Part shown: positions 17,520 to 26,565 of the stretch, piece by piece
Layout of the letters: each line of letters opens with the position of its first letter
How positions within the stretch are numbered: the stretch's first letter is position 1
Assembly (NCBI RefSeq): GCF_000152905.1
Contig: NZ_AAMY01000002.1
Coordinates: 248,001-312,000 of the forward strand
DNA length: 64,000 nucleotides
Source: Nitrobacter sp. Nb-311A
GTDB lineage: Bacteria; Pseudomonadota; Alphaproteobacteria; Rhizobiales; Xanthobacteraceae
Direction of reading: 5' to 3'
Program-made: the position numbers and the translations under genes
Notes under the pieces: model-generated
Told to the model about the DNA's origin: nothing
Seen by the model: the letters and a program-made list of their open reading frames with translations, nothing else
Databases searched by the model: none

Positions 17520-17720
17520 TCATTCGATTTTTCTTGCCTCTTCCGGCAGCATGATCGGAATGCCGTCGCGGATCGGGTAGGCTAGTCTCGCCGAGCGAGA
17601 AATGAGTTCCTGCCGCCGGCCATCGAATTCCAGCGGTCCCTTGGTGACCGGACAGACCAGAATCTCCAGCAGCTTTGGATCGACGGTATCTTCGGGACGA
17701 TCGGAGGGGGGTGGCGTCAT
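17520..17720 (-). CDS. Trm112/YcaR-like small protein
   Basis: 66 residues with the UPF0434 pattern: [46 protein letters not shown]. Eukaryotic Trm112 activates methyltransferases; bacterial members are poorly characterised. The zinc ribbon is incomplete: only one Cys (VCPVTKG) is present where others have CPxCKG. ATG at 17720 is chosen because similarity begins there. It lies 128 bp downstream of the LON-domain gene, probably in one transcript. Confidence 0.85.
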   Translation of the reverse strand: MTPPPSDRPEDTVDPKLLEILVCPVTKGPLEFDGRRQELISRSARLAYPIRDGIPIMLPEEARKIE

Positions 17721-17848
17721 GCGGGTCTCTTCGAAAGATCGAATCGGGCGGATGGGTTCATAGCGGTTGTCTGACGTTGGCTTGCCGATTTGCCGCAAGC
17801 GTCGGTGGCGACTGTCGGTCACTCACACCAGTTGCGACGCTTCGTAAC

Positions 17849-18523
17849 CTACTGCAAGCCTGGATCGCCGCTGGTGCGCTTTTTTGCGAGGTCCATTTCG
17901 GTCACCGCGATCAGAATTTCCGCGCGCGTTTTCAGGTCAGTTGCCTCCAGCATCGCCTGCTTCTCGGGCGGACCATAGGGTGACATCATCGCCAGCGCGT
18001 TGACCAGCGCCTCATTCGGGGCGTTCTCGATGCCGCTCCAGTCCACTTTCAGGTTGTTGACCTTGAGAAAATCGGTCAGCACCTCGAGCAGCCGTTTGCG
18101 ATCGACGGCGTCCTCGCCTTTTCGTGCGGTCAGGTCATCGGCGTAAGTGAAGAAATCGACCTTGCACTGGCGATAGGGAGTCAACACCGTCAACTCTTCC
18201 ACGACCTTGAAACGCGAGACGCCGGTAAGCTCCAGGATATAGCGGCCGTCGCCGGATTCGGCGAACTGAGTGATACGTCCGGCGCAGCCGACATGAAACA
18301 GCTCCGGCTTGTCCTCGCTCGCAGAATGGGCGAGGTCGGGCTGGATCATGCCGATCAGACGATGACCGTCCCGCAGCGCGTCGTCGACCATTGCCAGATA
18401 GCGCATCTCGAAGATATTGAGCGGCATCTGCCCGCGCGGCAGCAGCAGTGCGCCGGGCAACGGAAACACCGGTATCACTTCGGGAAGGTCGCCGGGTCCG
18501 CGGTAGTCGGCATTGATGGGCAT
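17849..18523 (-). CDS. LON peptidase substrate-binding domain protein
   Basis: 224 residues corresponding to the N-terminal substrate-recognition domain of Lon protease, without ATPase or protease parts: IPVFPLPGALLLPRGQMPLNIFEMRYLAMVDDAL, GCAGRITQFAESGDGRYILELTGVSRFKV, and a C-terminal helical bundle. Stand-alone versions are common in alphaproteobacteria next to a CnoX-like thioredoxin gene, as here; their role is not established. Confidence 0.88.
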   Translation of the reverse strand: MPINADYRGPGDLPEVIPVFPLPGALLLPRGQMPLNIFEMRYLAMVDDALRDGHRLIGMIQPDLAHSASEDKPELFHVGCAGRITQFAESGDGRYILELTGVSRFKVVEELTVLTPYRQCKVDFFTYADDLTARKGEDAVDRKRLLEVLTDFLKVNNLKVDWSGIENAPNEALVNALAMMSPYGPPEKQAMLEATDLKTRAEILIAVTEMDLAKKRTSGDPGLQ

Positions 18524-18538
18524 GAACGAGTCCGATGC

Positions 18539-18642
18539 TAGCGCATATTCCGCAAAAATAGATACCAGTTCGCGTGAGAAAACGCGTCAAATCAAAATCA
18601 TGGAGCCCGGCTTCCGATTCAGTCGGAGCGGAAAGGCTTTAG
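18539..18642 (+). repeat. dispersed intergenic palindromic repeat, family A
   Basis: A copy of the 9660-9759 family with a degraded left end (core AGATACCAGTTCGCGTGAG, then AAAACGCGTCA) and the second hairpin GCCCGGCTTCCGATTCAGTC. Its right end abuts the stop of the thioredoxin/TPR gene. Confidence 0.75.
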
Positions 18643-19571
18643 GAAAACAGGAGCGTCGACAGCCGTTTGCGTCCCTCGACGGTGGCTTCGTCGGCGGCAC
18701 CCCACGCTTCGAAAAACTGCACGAGCTGCTTGCGGGCGGCATCGTCGTTCCATTTGCGGTCGCGCTTGACGATTTCCAGCAGGTGATCGGTGGCCTCGCT
18801 GCGTTCGCCGCCGGCGTTCAGCGCGGTGGCCAAGTCGAATCGCGCCTGATGATCGAGCGGGTTAGCCGCAACCTTCTGCCGGAGCTCGGCGACCGGACCC
18901 AGTGAACTCGCCTGTTCGGCGAGGTCGATCATGGCCTGTACAGTTGTCACGGCGGCGTCGCCGCGCTTTGATTCCGGCACCAGCGCAAGCGTTTGCTTGG
19001 CTTTGTCGATCGCGCCGGTCGCTGCATAGCAGCGCGCAAGTCCGGCGAGCGCGGGAAGATTGGCAGCGTCGATACCGAGAACCTCGGCATAGACCGTGGC
19101 CGCCGTGGTAGGATCGCCTGCGGCGAGTGCGGCTTCCGCTTCTCGCAGGATTTCCTCGGTGTTCGGAGCGCCGGGCGCCGCCGCGCCCTGCGTCAGCTTG
19201 TCGATGAGGTCCTTGACCTTACTTTCAGGCACGACGCCCATGAAGTAGTCGACCGGCCGCCCGCCAGCGAAGGCGAACACAGCCGGAATAGACTGGCTGC
19301 CGATCTGCGCCGCGAGCTGCTGAAAGATGGCGGGATGCTGGTCGATATTCATCTTCGCCAGCTTGACCTTGCCGCCCGCCGCACGCACCGCCTTTTCCAG
19401 GATCGGGGTCAGTTGGCGGCACGGACCGCACCACGGCGCCCAGAAATCGACCAGCACCGGCTGGCGCATCGATTCCTCGATGACATCCTTCATGAAGGTC
19501 TGGGTCGTCGTCTCGTTGATCAGATCCGACGCCTGTAGGGGCGGCGCGCTGCCGTGCTCGACTATGGTCAC
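18639..19571 (-). CDS. thioredoxin-TPR co-chaperone, CnoX-like
   Basis: 310 residues: a thioredoxin domain (residues 15-130) with WAPWCGPCRQL (Cys48/Cys51), then TPR-like helices (EAEAALAAGDPTTAATVYAEVLGIDAAN, LAGLARCYAATGAIDKAKQTLALV). This architecture matches CnoX/YbbN, a holdase that protects proteins from over-oxidation and hands them to GroEL or DnaK. It retains a CGPC site, unlike E. coli CnoX. Upstream of the LON-domain gene on the same strand. Confidence 0.88.
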   Translation of the reverse strand: MTIVEHGSAPPLQASDLINETTTQTFMKDVIEESMRQPVLVDFWAPWCGPCRQLTPILEKAVRAAGGKVKLAKMNIDQHPAIFQQLAAQIGSQSIPAVFAFAGGRPVDYFMGVVPESKVKDLIDKLTQGAAAPGAPNTEEILREAEAALAAGDPTTAATVYAEVLGIDAANLPALAGLARCYAATGAIDKAKQTLALVPESKRGDAAVTTVQAMIDLAEQASSLGPVAELRQKVAANPLDHQARFDLATALNAGGERSEATDHLLEIVKRDRKWNDDAARKQLVQFFEAWGAADEATVEGRKRLSTLLFS

Positions 19572-20083
19572 GTGATCCTCGCCTGATGTCTCCCGGAATG
19601 GGCGGTCCGGTGCCGTTTTTTCGAAGTTCGCCTGTCGTTGCAGCCCCCTTTGATGCGAACCTCGAAATCAAAGGGACACTCTTGCGCTTTCGAGCGACGC
19701 GGATACCGCTTCGCGTGAAGAAAACGCGTCAGATCAAAATCATAGACCGCACCTCCGATGCCTCGGAAGCGGGACGGCTCCAGCAATCCGAATTAAGTCC
19801 GGAGCGGGGTCAGAAGTTCGCTTTGCGGACTCGCCGGGATTAAGGGACAGCCTGCAAACCACGCTAGCATGTTCCGAACCCATAATTGGTCCCTGCGCGG
19901 AAATATTGCAATTGGCGGGGCGAGGCGTCGTTCCGGACCTCTTTGCAACGACATTGCGATGACCAGGGATCGAATTGCCCCGCCTGGGGCGAGATGACGT
20001 CCTATCTGGCTGTTGCATTCGCGCGCCGCATTTGGCATAGCTCTGCCCCTCGGTGGCCGGCGATCGGCCGCCTGCTTGCGGAC
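19572..20083. other. intergenic stretch with repeats
   Basis: Holds a family A repeat copy (about 19682-19780: GCTTTCGAGCGACGCGGATA, then GAAGAAAACGCGTCAGATC) and the upstream region of tRNA-Gly. No credible protein gene. The rest shows no recognisable RNA or mobile element. Confidence 0.5.
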
Positions 20084-20158
<75 letters not shown>

Positions 20159-20677
20159 AGTTTCCGGTGTGTACGACCCGGAGACATGGGTAACAGCTTG
20201 TACCTAAGACATGGGTGACAGTCTCGGGCCGCTTACCGTGTCCGCGCTACCCGTGCCGTTCCGGCGACAGGGTTAATGGAACATTCCAGACTTCAGGTGA
20301 AAATCCCGTGCGGGAAGCTTGTCCGGCATGGTGTGACGACCGGATTCGAGGCAGGCCGATGCCGCAACGGGCGGCCTGCCACGAGGCGGTCGTTCTTAAG
20401 GAACGCCATCGCTGCCGTCGCGGCGCAAGAGAAGGCGGATAACCTCCGCCGGTTGCTTCGTAGCCATGCCTGGGGGCGTTAGCCATTGATAAGGCTATGA
20501 AAACGTCAATGTTGGGCCGCTGGCGAGGTTCTATGATACCGAGGCGTTTCGGGTATGCCTCAAGCATTTTAGACGAATTAACCTCGTTTTAACCGATTCC
20601 ATTCATGGTCAATATACCAAGCTTCGCCCGCGAGTCGTGAGCTTGGTGTTCTTGGATCTAACTCCTGGGGAGGATCA
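20159..20677. other. gene-free stretch with IS-end-like repeats and a hairpin
   Basis: Begins with two direct repeats typical of IS ends (20182-20221). It then holds a strong hairpin near 20352-20382 (GGCAGGCCG / CGGCCTGCC arms) and ends with the upstream region of the PAS gene. No protein gene is credible. It looks like the scar of a lost mobile element downstream of tRNA-Gly. Confidence 0.5.
20182..20221. repeat. short direct repeats resembling an IS terminus
   Basis: AGACATGGGTAACAG (20182-20196) and AGACATGGGTGACAG (20207-20221) differ at one base and are separated by 10 bp. The sequence recalls termini of IS481-like elements in related genomes (from memory). No transposase is present nearby, so this is probably a solo end. 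Confidence 0.5.
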
Positions 20678-22381
20678 ATGTTTTTCTTCAAAAAATGGTC
20701 GATCGCAAAAGAAAATGCCGCGAAAGCCGCAGCGATCAGCAAGTCTCAGGCCGTCATCGAACTGGGGCTTGATGGAACGGTCATCACGGCTAACGAGAAA
20801 TTTCTCAGCATACTCGGTTACACGCTGGCGGAGGTCCGCGGCAAGCACCATGGCATGTTCGTGGAGGCCGACGAACGATCCGGCGCCGCATACCGGGACT
20901 TCTGGGCCAGGCTGAATAAGGGCGAGACGCAATCGGCCGAGTACAAGCGGGTCGACAACCACGGCGAGGAGGTCTGGGTTCAGGCTTCCTATATTCCGGT
21001 GTTGGATGTGAGGGGGAATCCGACGAAGGTTATCGCGCTTGTGTCCGACATCACCGCGAAAAGGATCAAGAATCTGGAAAACGCGGGTCAGGTTTCCGCC
21101 ATCGAACGCGCGCAGGGGGTCGTCGAATTCAAACTGGATGGCACGATCATTACCGCCAACAGAAACTTCCTTAACGCGATGGGCTTCGCCCTTGGCGAAG
21201 TGCAGGGGAAGCATGATGGCATGTTCGTGGAGCTGTCGGAGCGATCAGGTGCGGCCTATCGCGAATTCTGGGCCAAGCTCAATCGCGGCGAGACCCAATC
21301 GGCCGAATGCAGGCGGTTTGGTAAAGGCGGGAAAGAGGTCTGGCTTCGCGTAACTTACAATCCGATCGTGGACGAGAACGGGAAGCCGTTCAAGGTTGTC
21401 GCGTTCACGACCGACGTCACCAGCCAGAAGCTGAAGGCGGTTGAGCTGGAAGGCCAGGTCGCGGCCATCGGAAAGTCGCAGGCCGTCGCCGAGTTCGGAA
21501 TGGATGGAAAGATCCTTACCGCGAACGATAATTTCCTGAAAGCGTTTGGCTACTCTCTCCTCAACGAGATTCAGGGCAAGCACCACAACATGTTCGTGGA
21601 AGCCGGCGAACGATCCAGCGCCGCTTATCGCGACTTCTGGGCCAGGCTCAATCGCGGCGAGTCGCAGTCAGCCGAGTACCAGCGTATCGGCAAGGACGGC
21701 AAGACGGTCTGGTTGCAGGCTTCTTATAATCCGGTGCTGGATTCGAGGGGCAAACCCGCCAAGGTTATTGAATTCGCGATCGACATCACCGCCAGGAAAC
21801 TCGAGGCGCTGGAAAATGCGGATCAGCTTGCCGCCATCGAACGCGCGCAGGCAGTGGCTGCATTCAAGCCGGACGGTACGATTATCGCCGCCAACGACAA
21901 GTTTCTGAAGGCGATGGGTTACACCCTCGGCGAAGTTCGTGGCAAGCATGACGGCATCTTCGTGGATGCTACGGAGCGTGCAGGTTCTGCCTATCGCGAA
22001 TTCTGGGCCAAGCTCAATCGCGGCGAGGCTCAGTCCGCCGAATACAAGCGCATCGGCAAGGACGGCAAGGACGTCTCGATCCGGGCCTCGTACATTCCGG
22101 TCCTCGACGCAAAGGGCAAGGTGCTCAAGGTCGTCCAATACGCCACGGTGATCGAACCGAACGCTGCCGCTAGCGAAGAGATGAGTGTCTCCATCCTGGA
22201 AGCACCCGTATCGACGGCCGATCAGGCCGAAGAGCAGAGCTTGAGCATGAAGCGGCTGGAGAACCGTCGCAAGAGCGCGAACGCCGGGCCGTCGCCCCTC
22301 TCGCAGTTTCTCACCAACCTTCGTGAGGGATTTAGCTCCGCGGTGGCGTCCTCGACGAGAGCTGTTGCGAACTTCTTGTGA
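20678..22381 (+). CDS. protein with four tandem PAS domains, no output domain
   Basis: 567 residues. Four near-identical PAS units start at about residues 20, 142, 264 and 387 (period 122-123), each with DGT(I/V)I(T/A)AN, LGEVRGKH-type, FVE, AYR(D/E)FWA(K/R)LN(R/K)GE and a DIT(A/S)(K/R)K end. This is the PAS type of soluble methyl-accepting chemotaxis proteins and BdlA, where PAS units (often binding heme or flavin) precede an MCP signalling domain. Here no MCP, kinase or GGDEF domain follows, only a 65-residue Ser/Ala-rich tail. It could be an adaptor or a truncated receptor. GGGGAGGATCA precedes the ATG, and a terminator lies 90 bp downstream. Confidence 0.85.
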   Translation: MFFFKKWSIAKENAAKAAAISKSQAVIELGLDGTVITANEKFLSILGYTLAEVRGKHHGMFVEADERSGAAYRDFWARLNKGETQSAEYKRVDNHGEEVWVQASYIPVLDVRGNPTKVIALVSDITAKRIKNLENAGQVSAIERAQGVVEFKLDGTIITANRNFLNAMGFALGEVQGKHDGMFVELSERSGAAYREFWAKLNRGETQSAECRRFGKGGKEVWLRVTYNPIVDENGKPFKVVAFTTDVTSQKLKAVELEGQVAAIGKSQAVAEFGMDGKILTANDNFLKAFGYSLLNEIQGKHHNMFVEAGERSSAAYRDFWARLNRGESQSAEYQRIGKDGKTVWLQASYNPVLDSRGKPAKVIEFAIDITARKLEALENADQLAAIERAQAVAAFKPDGTIIAANDKFLKAMGYTLGEVRGKHDGIFVDATERAGSAYREFWAKLNRGEAQSAEYKRIGKDGKDVSIRASYIPVLDAKGKVLKVVQYATVIEPNAAASEEMSVSILEAPVSTADQAEEQSLSMKRLENRRKSANAGPSPLSQFLTNLREGFSSAVASSTRAVANFL

Positions 22382-22472
22382 CGACCATGCCGGTCAGGTG
22401 ACGGGATGGAGGGAAGCCGACTTGGCGATGACCTCGATCCCGCCGCTGAAATATCTCCCCAAGGACGAGTTA

Positions 22473-22505
22473 TGGCGACGGTGTCGAGCCGTCGCCACTT
22501 TTTTG
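22473..22505 (+). terminator. rho-independent terminator after the PAS gene
   Basis: A 9-bp perfect stem (TGGCGACGG at 22473-22481, CCGTCGCCA at 22489-22497) with a 7-nt loop, followed by CTTTTTT. Correct orientation and distance to end the PAS-gene transcript. Confidence 0.85.
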
Positions 22506-22652
22506 TCTCGGCCAGCCAAATTTTGCCACGATCAAGGTGCGCTGATGTTGGCGTGAACGGCGCCCGCTATTGGCGTCGTTTGTTTTTGAGTGAAAAGTAT
22601 TTTCAATAAGAGACGAATTAACGTCCTGCGGCATCATTTCCGGGGGGCTGGC

Positions 22653-24893
22653 ATGGGCCGGAAAATTGTTCTGCTGTCCGATGGCACCGGAAATTCCGCG
22701 GCGAAGGTCTGGCGCACCAATGTCTGGCGCACGTTCGAGGCGCTCGACGTTTCGGGGTCGGATCAGGTCGCGTTCTACGACGACGGCGTCGGGACGTCGT
22801 CGTTCAAGCCGCTGGCGCTGCTCGGCGGCGCTTTCGGCTTCGGGCTGAAACGCAACGTCATCGATATCTACAAGTTCGCCTGCCGCAACTGGCGAGACGA
22901 TAGCGACGAGATCTTCGGTTTCGGCTTCAGCCGGGGCGCCTTCACCATTCGCGTGGTGATGGGGTTGATCCTCAATCAGGGACTGATTGCCGCCGCCACC
23001 GAGAAAGAACTCGACCGCAAGGCGCGCGCAGCCTATCGCGCCTATCGCCGCGAACGCTATCATACGGTCTGGCGCATCGAGCAATTGTTCCGGGCCTTGC
23101 GCGATCTGGTCTGGCGCGACCATTACGACAAGGCGGACAATCGCGTGATCCAGCGCATCCGCTTCATCGGCGTGTGGGACACGGTCGCCGCCTATGGGCT
23201 GCCGATCGACGAGATGACGCGAGGTGTCAGCCGTTTCCTCTGGCCGCTGCAATTTCCCGACCACAGACTCGATCTCACGCGGGTGATGCGGGCCTGCCAG
23301 GCGCTGTCGATCGACGAGGAGCGAACCACGTTCCATCCCGAATTGTGGGACGAGCGCGGAGCAAGGTCCGCCTCGCCGCGGAGGGACGGCGAGCGCTATC
23401 TTGCCGACGAGCAGGTGAGTCAGGTCTGGTTTCCCGGCGTTCACTCCAATGTCGGCGGCGGCTATCCCGACGATTCGCTGGCTTATATCCCGCTGGTCTG
23501 GATGCTGCGGGAGGCGGAGGCCTGCGGCTTGCGTTTCAAGTCGGATCAGGGGACCCCGCCGGCCGATCCCGACACCTTCAAGCATGCCATCGTCAACTGC
23601 GACAAGGACGGCCGGCTCTATGATCCGCGCAAGGGTATCGGCGGCTACTATCGTTACGGGCCGCGCAAGCTCGAACTTCTCTCTAACTACACCTACGCAA
23701 AACGGGACGTGGTGTCGGTGGCGCGGCCGAAGATTCACGAGAGCGCGTTGTGCCGCATCGCGAGCCGCGCCCATGCCTATGCGCCCGCGGGCCTGCCCGC
23801 AGTGTACGATGTCGCGACGTATGACGGGCGGATCGTCACGCCCGATACGTTCGGCCTTGAAACCTCGGATCAGGCGGCGACGCGCGCCGAGGCGCAGGAG
23901 CATGTCTGGAACGACGTGTGGAAGCGCCGCATCGTCTATTTCCTCACCGTCGGCGTTTCGCTCTGGCTCGTGCTCTATCCGCTGTTGCGCAAGCTGCCCG
24001 CCAAGGACGAATATCTCAGCCCGGTCCGCTGGATCTCGGACATCATCCGCCTGGTCGGCGGCTTCCTGCCGGGATTCGCGCAGACCTGGATCGACGGCTA
24101 CGCCCGTAGCCCCGTGCAGTTTTCGCTGCTGCTTTTCGCCGTGATCGTTTTGATCGGCTGGAGCCGATGGCTCGCAGCCGGCATCTCGGACAAGATGGGC
24201 GCGATCTGGCGGCGCGCTCCGTCCGCGCCCACCGCGCGGCCGACAAACTGGATTTATCGGCTGCGCACCAGCCGCATCTACATCGCTTTTCACAACTGGC
24301 TGAAGCGGCGCGGCGCGCCGGCGTTCTTCGCGCTCCTGTTTGTCTATCTCGGCGTCACATTGACGAGCCACCTTCTTTACAACGTTCAGGACATTGCGGG
24401 CTTCACCTGTCGGGAGGACCCCAACGCGGAAAGGCTGGCTCGCGGCGAGGAGGCCAGCGTGACCTTCGCCACATCCGGCCTGTGCAACAACAGCGGCATT
24501 TTTGTCGAAGGCAACGGCGCGCGCTACCTGGTCAAGGTCGAGACCGCCGAGCCGTTCCGGGACGGCGGCATTCCGTCTCCGCTCGGCGGATTCTACTCGA
24601 CCGATGCGCCGAACTGGCATCAGCAGCTCGCGCTGGTGCTCGGCGTTCCCCTGCGCCGCGAACTGACGCGGCCGTGGTTTCGCGTGGTGCTGCGCTACGG
24701 CGCGGTCGGCGGCGAGGAGGTGTTTCTCGATCCCGATCCGGAAGACGGCACCATCGAGGCGGTGGTCCGGCCGACGCGCAGTGGCGAGTTGCTTGTGTTC
24801 GTCAACGATGCGGTGGTCGGCATCCCCGGACTCTACGACGCATTCTATCGTAACAATGAAGGCTCCGCCAAACTCATCGTCAAGCGCAGATGA
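22653..24893 (+). CDS. DUF2235 (Tle1-like) domain membrane protein
   Basis: 746 residues. The first 350 form a DUF2235 alpha/beta-hydrolase-like domain: IVLLSDGTGNSA at the start, GFGFSRGAFTIRVV with the presumed nucleophile Ser around 92, and FPGVHSNVGGGYPD with the Asp/His region. DUF2235 is the catalytic domain of Tle1 phospholipase effectors of type VI secretion. Here it is followed by three hydrophobic segments near residues 427-447, 487-505 and 555-575 and a C-terminal domain of about 160 residues. No type VI genes are nearby, so a membrane-anchored hydrolase is more likely than a secreted effector. ATG at 22653 begins the domain. Confidence 0.82.
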   Translation: MGRKIVLLSDGTGNSAAKVWRTNVWRTFEALDVSGSDQVAFYDDGVGTSSFKPLALLGGAFGFGLKRNVIDIYKFACRNWRDDSDEIFGFGFSRGAFTIRVVMGLILNQGLIAAATEKELDRKARAAYRAYRRERYHTVWRIEQLFRALRDLVWRDHYDKADNRVIQRIRFIGVWDTVAAYGLPIDEMTRGVSRFLWPLQFPDHRLDLTRVMRACQALSIDEERTTFHPELWDERGARSASPRRDGERYLADEQVSQVWFPGVHSNVGGGYPDDSLAYIPLVWMLREAEACGLRFKSDQGTPPADPDTFKHAIVNCDKDGRLYDPRKGIGGYYRYGPRKLELLSNYTYAKRDVVSVARPKIHESALCRIASRAHAYAPAGLPAVYDVATYDGRIVTPDTFGLETSDQAATRAEAQEHVWNDVWKRRIVYFLTVGVSLWLVLYPLLRKLPAKDEYLSPVRWISDIIRLVGGFLPGFAQTWIDGYARSPVQFSLLLFAVIVLIGWSRWLAAGISDKMGAIWRRAPSAPTARPTNWIYRLRTSRIYIAFHNWLKRRGAPAFFALLFVYLGVTLTSHLLYNVQDIAGFTCREDPNAERLARGEEASVTFATSGLCNNSGIFVEGNGARYLVKVETAEPFRDGGIPSPLGGFYSTDAPNWHQQLALVLGVPLRRELTRPWFRVVLRYGAVGGEEVFLDPDPEDGTIEAVVRPTRSGELLVFVNDAVVGIPGLYDAFYRNNEGSAKLIVKRR

Positions 24894-24954
24894 AGCGTAC
24901 GGGATCAACGGTTTGAACGGCCGCCCGGTTCGGAAACGCGCTCCGGCGGCCGGC

Positions 24955-24998
24955 TCCGGAGCATGATCCGATCATGTTGAATCGGATCATGCTCCGGA
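24955..24998. repeat. palindromic repeat, family B (perfect 18-bp stem)
   Basis: TCCGGAGCATGATCCGAT (24955-24972) pairs perfectly with 24981-24998 across an 8-nt loop. It is followed by a reverse-orientation, diverged family A copy (to about 25062). It sits between two convergent genes and could end transcripts from both sides, though T runs are weak. Confidence 0.85.
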
Positions 24999-25058
24999 AA
25001 TTATTGTCTGGTCGCATTTTCTTCCGGCGAGCCGGTATCCGCTTCGCCGGAGAATGCT

Positions 25059-25832
25059 CTAAAATTCCTCCACCGCCGCGAGGATGCGCGCGATGTCCTG
25101 GGGACGTGACAGCCGGTGGTCGCCATCCTGAATCATCGTCAGCACCACGTCGTCGCTCGGCAGCCGTTCGGTCAGCTTTAAGGCGTGACGCCATGGCACG
25201 TCCAGATCCTGCGCGCCCTGCAGGATACGCACCGGACAGCCCGCCGAGATGCTGCCGCCCAGCAGCAGATGATTCCGCCCGTCCTCGATCAGTTTGCGCG
25301 TGATCGGATAAGGGTCGCCGTAATCGGACGGCTGCAACCACACGCCACGTGTTTCGATGGCATGCCTGGCCTCCGGCGGAAAGGTCTTCCACATCAGTTC
25401 CTCGGTGAAATCGGGCGCCGGCGCGATCAGCACCAGGCCTGCGAGCGTGGCGCGGGAGGAGGCTCGTCGCGCGACCTCGCGCGCCAGCAGGAGCGCGATC
25501 CAGCCGCCCATCGACGAGCCGATCACCACCTGCGGCCCCTCGCAAAAGCCATCGAACACCGCGAGGCTTTCCTCGAGCCAGCGGCTGATGGTGCCGTCGG
25601 TGAACTCGCCGCCGCTTTCCCCGTGACCGGAGTAGTCGAACCGCACGCAGGCCCGGCCGTGGTCCGCCGCCCATGCATCGAGCGCGAGCGCCTTGGTGCC
25701 CGCCATATCGGATTTGAACCCCCCCAGCCAGAACAGGCCGGCCGCGCCGCCGCTCCGCGCCCGCACGGCGATCCGGCGCGCGGCGTCGTTGCCTCCGACC
25801 TCGATGAACTGCGCTGCCGTCCCGCTCGTCAT
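25059..25832 (-). CDS. alpha/beta hydrolase
   Basis: 257 residues with the canonical hydrolase triad context: VRFDYSGHGESGG (oxyanion region), VVIGSSMGGWIALLLAREV with nucleophile Ser in GSSMGG, LQGAQDLDVPW with the Asp, and DGDHRLSRPQD with the His. It resembles ABHD10/BioH-type carboxylesterases; the substrate is unknown. ATG at 25832 is chosen over one 29 codons upstream because similarity starts here. Convergent with the DUF2235 gene. Confidence 0.85.
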   Translation of the reverse strand: MTSGTAAQFIEVGGNDAARRIAVRARSGGAAGLFWLGGFKSDMAGTKALALDAWAADHGRACVRFDYSGHGESGGEFTDGTISRWLEESLAVFDGFCEGPQVVIGSSMGGWIALLLAREVARRASSRATLAGLVLIAPAPDFTEELMWKTFPPEARHAIETRGVWLQPSDYGDPYPITRKLIEDGRNHLLLGGSISAGCPVRILQGAQDLDVPWRHALKLTERLPSDDVVLTMIQDGDHRLSRPQDIARILAAVEEF

Positions 25833-26025
25833 GGTGTCCGCCCCTGTCTTGCGTGGTGTCCTGCGGTTTGCCGGGAACAGCCGGCTCCGGGATGTCCCGG
25901 AATTGGTCGGCGTGGCCAAAATACCTCGCGTTCGATGTTTTGCCCCGTGTTGAATCCCGCCGCTTGCCCGCCGCCGCTTATTCCTTCAAAGTAGACGCTC
26001 CTTTCACAATATTGGAGAGCCACCC

Positions 26026-26565
26026 ATTCGCCGTCCCAGTAGAGCGCCAATGCCCGTCGCGAAAGACGGACCGCGCACCAATGATGAAATCCGCAATGCT
26101 CAAGTTCAACTGATCGACCAGGACGGTACCAACAAAGGTACTGTGGAAACGATCGCCGCGATCAAGATGGCCATGGAAGCCGGCATGGACCTCGTGGAGA
26201 TCGCGCCGAACAGCAGTCCTCCCGTCTGCAAGATCATGGACTACGGGAAATACAAGTTTCAGGCCCAGAAGAAAGCCGCCGAAGCCCGCAAACGCCAGAA
26301 GATCGTCGAGATCAAGGAGATCAAGCTCCGTCCGATGATCGACGATCACGACTACGACGTGAAAATGAAGGCGATGCAGCGGTTTTTCGAAGAAGGCGAC
26401 AAGGTCAAGATCACCTTGCGGTATCGCGGCCGCGAGATGGCGCATCAGGAGATCGGCACCAAGCTGCTCGACAAGGTGAAGGCCGACGTCGCCGCCTTCG
26501 CCAAGGTTGAACAGGACGCCAGGTTCGAGGGCCGCCAGGTCGTCATGGTGCTGGCTCCGCGCTGA
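26026..26565 (+). CDS. infC: translation initiation factor IF-3, AUU start
   Basis: 179 residues if started at ATT (26026), which reads [24 protein letters not shown], the expected alphaproteobacterial IF-3 N-terminus. The ATT has a well-spaced ribosome site (GGAGAG then six bases). ATG at 26050 would remove eight conserved basic residues and has no site. AUU starts are the classic autoregulatory feature of infC, since IF-3 itself rejects them. Both domains are present: N-terminal [33 protein letters not shown] at the linker, and C-terminal [17 protein letters not shown]. First gene of infC-rpmI-rplT-pheST. Confidence 0.93.
   Translation: MRRPSRAPMPVAKDGPRTNDEIRNAQVQLIDQDGTNKGTVETIAAIKMAMEAGMDLVEIAPNSSPPVCKIMDYGKYKFQAQKKAAEARKRQKIVEIKEIKLRPMIDDHDYDVKMKAMQRFFEEGDKVKITLRYRGREMAHQEIGTKLLDKVKADVAAFAKVEQDARFEGRQVVMVLAPR

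Noticed and set aside
20295-20390. GGTGAAAATCCCGTGCGGG and a following hairpin recall a cobalamin riboswitch.
   Set aside because: There is no B12-box (GCCACTG-type) sequence, the core order does not match, and no cobalamin or related gene follows.
20560-20610. A flagellar sigma-28 promoter ahead of the PAS gene (TTTTAACCGATTCC).
   Set aside because: Only the -10-like half is suggestive; the TAAA box is not at the right spacing.
22470-24908. A very long minus-strand open frame (over 800 codons) covering the DUF2235 gene.
   Set aside because: Composition is Arg/Ala/Gly/His-rich without domains, while the plus strand encodes a recognisable DUF2235 protein with membrane segments. It is an antisense shadow.
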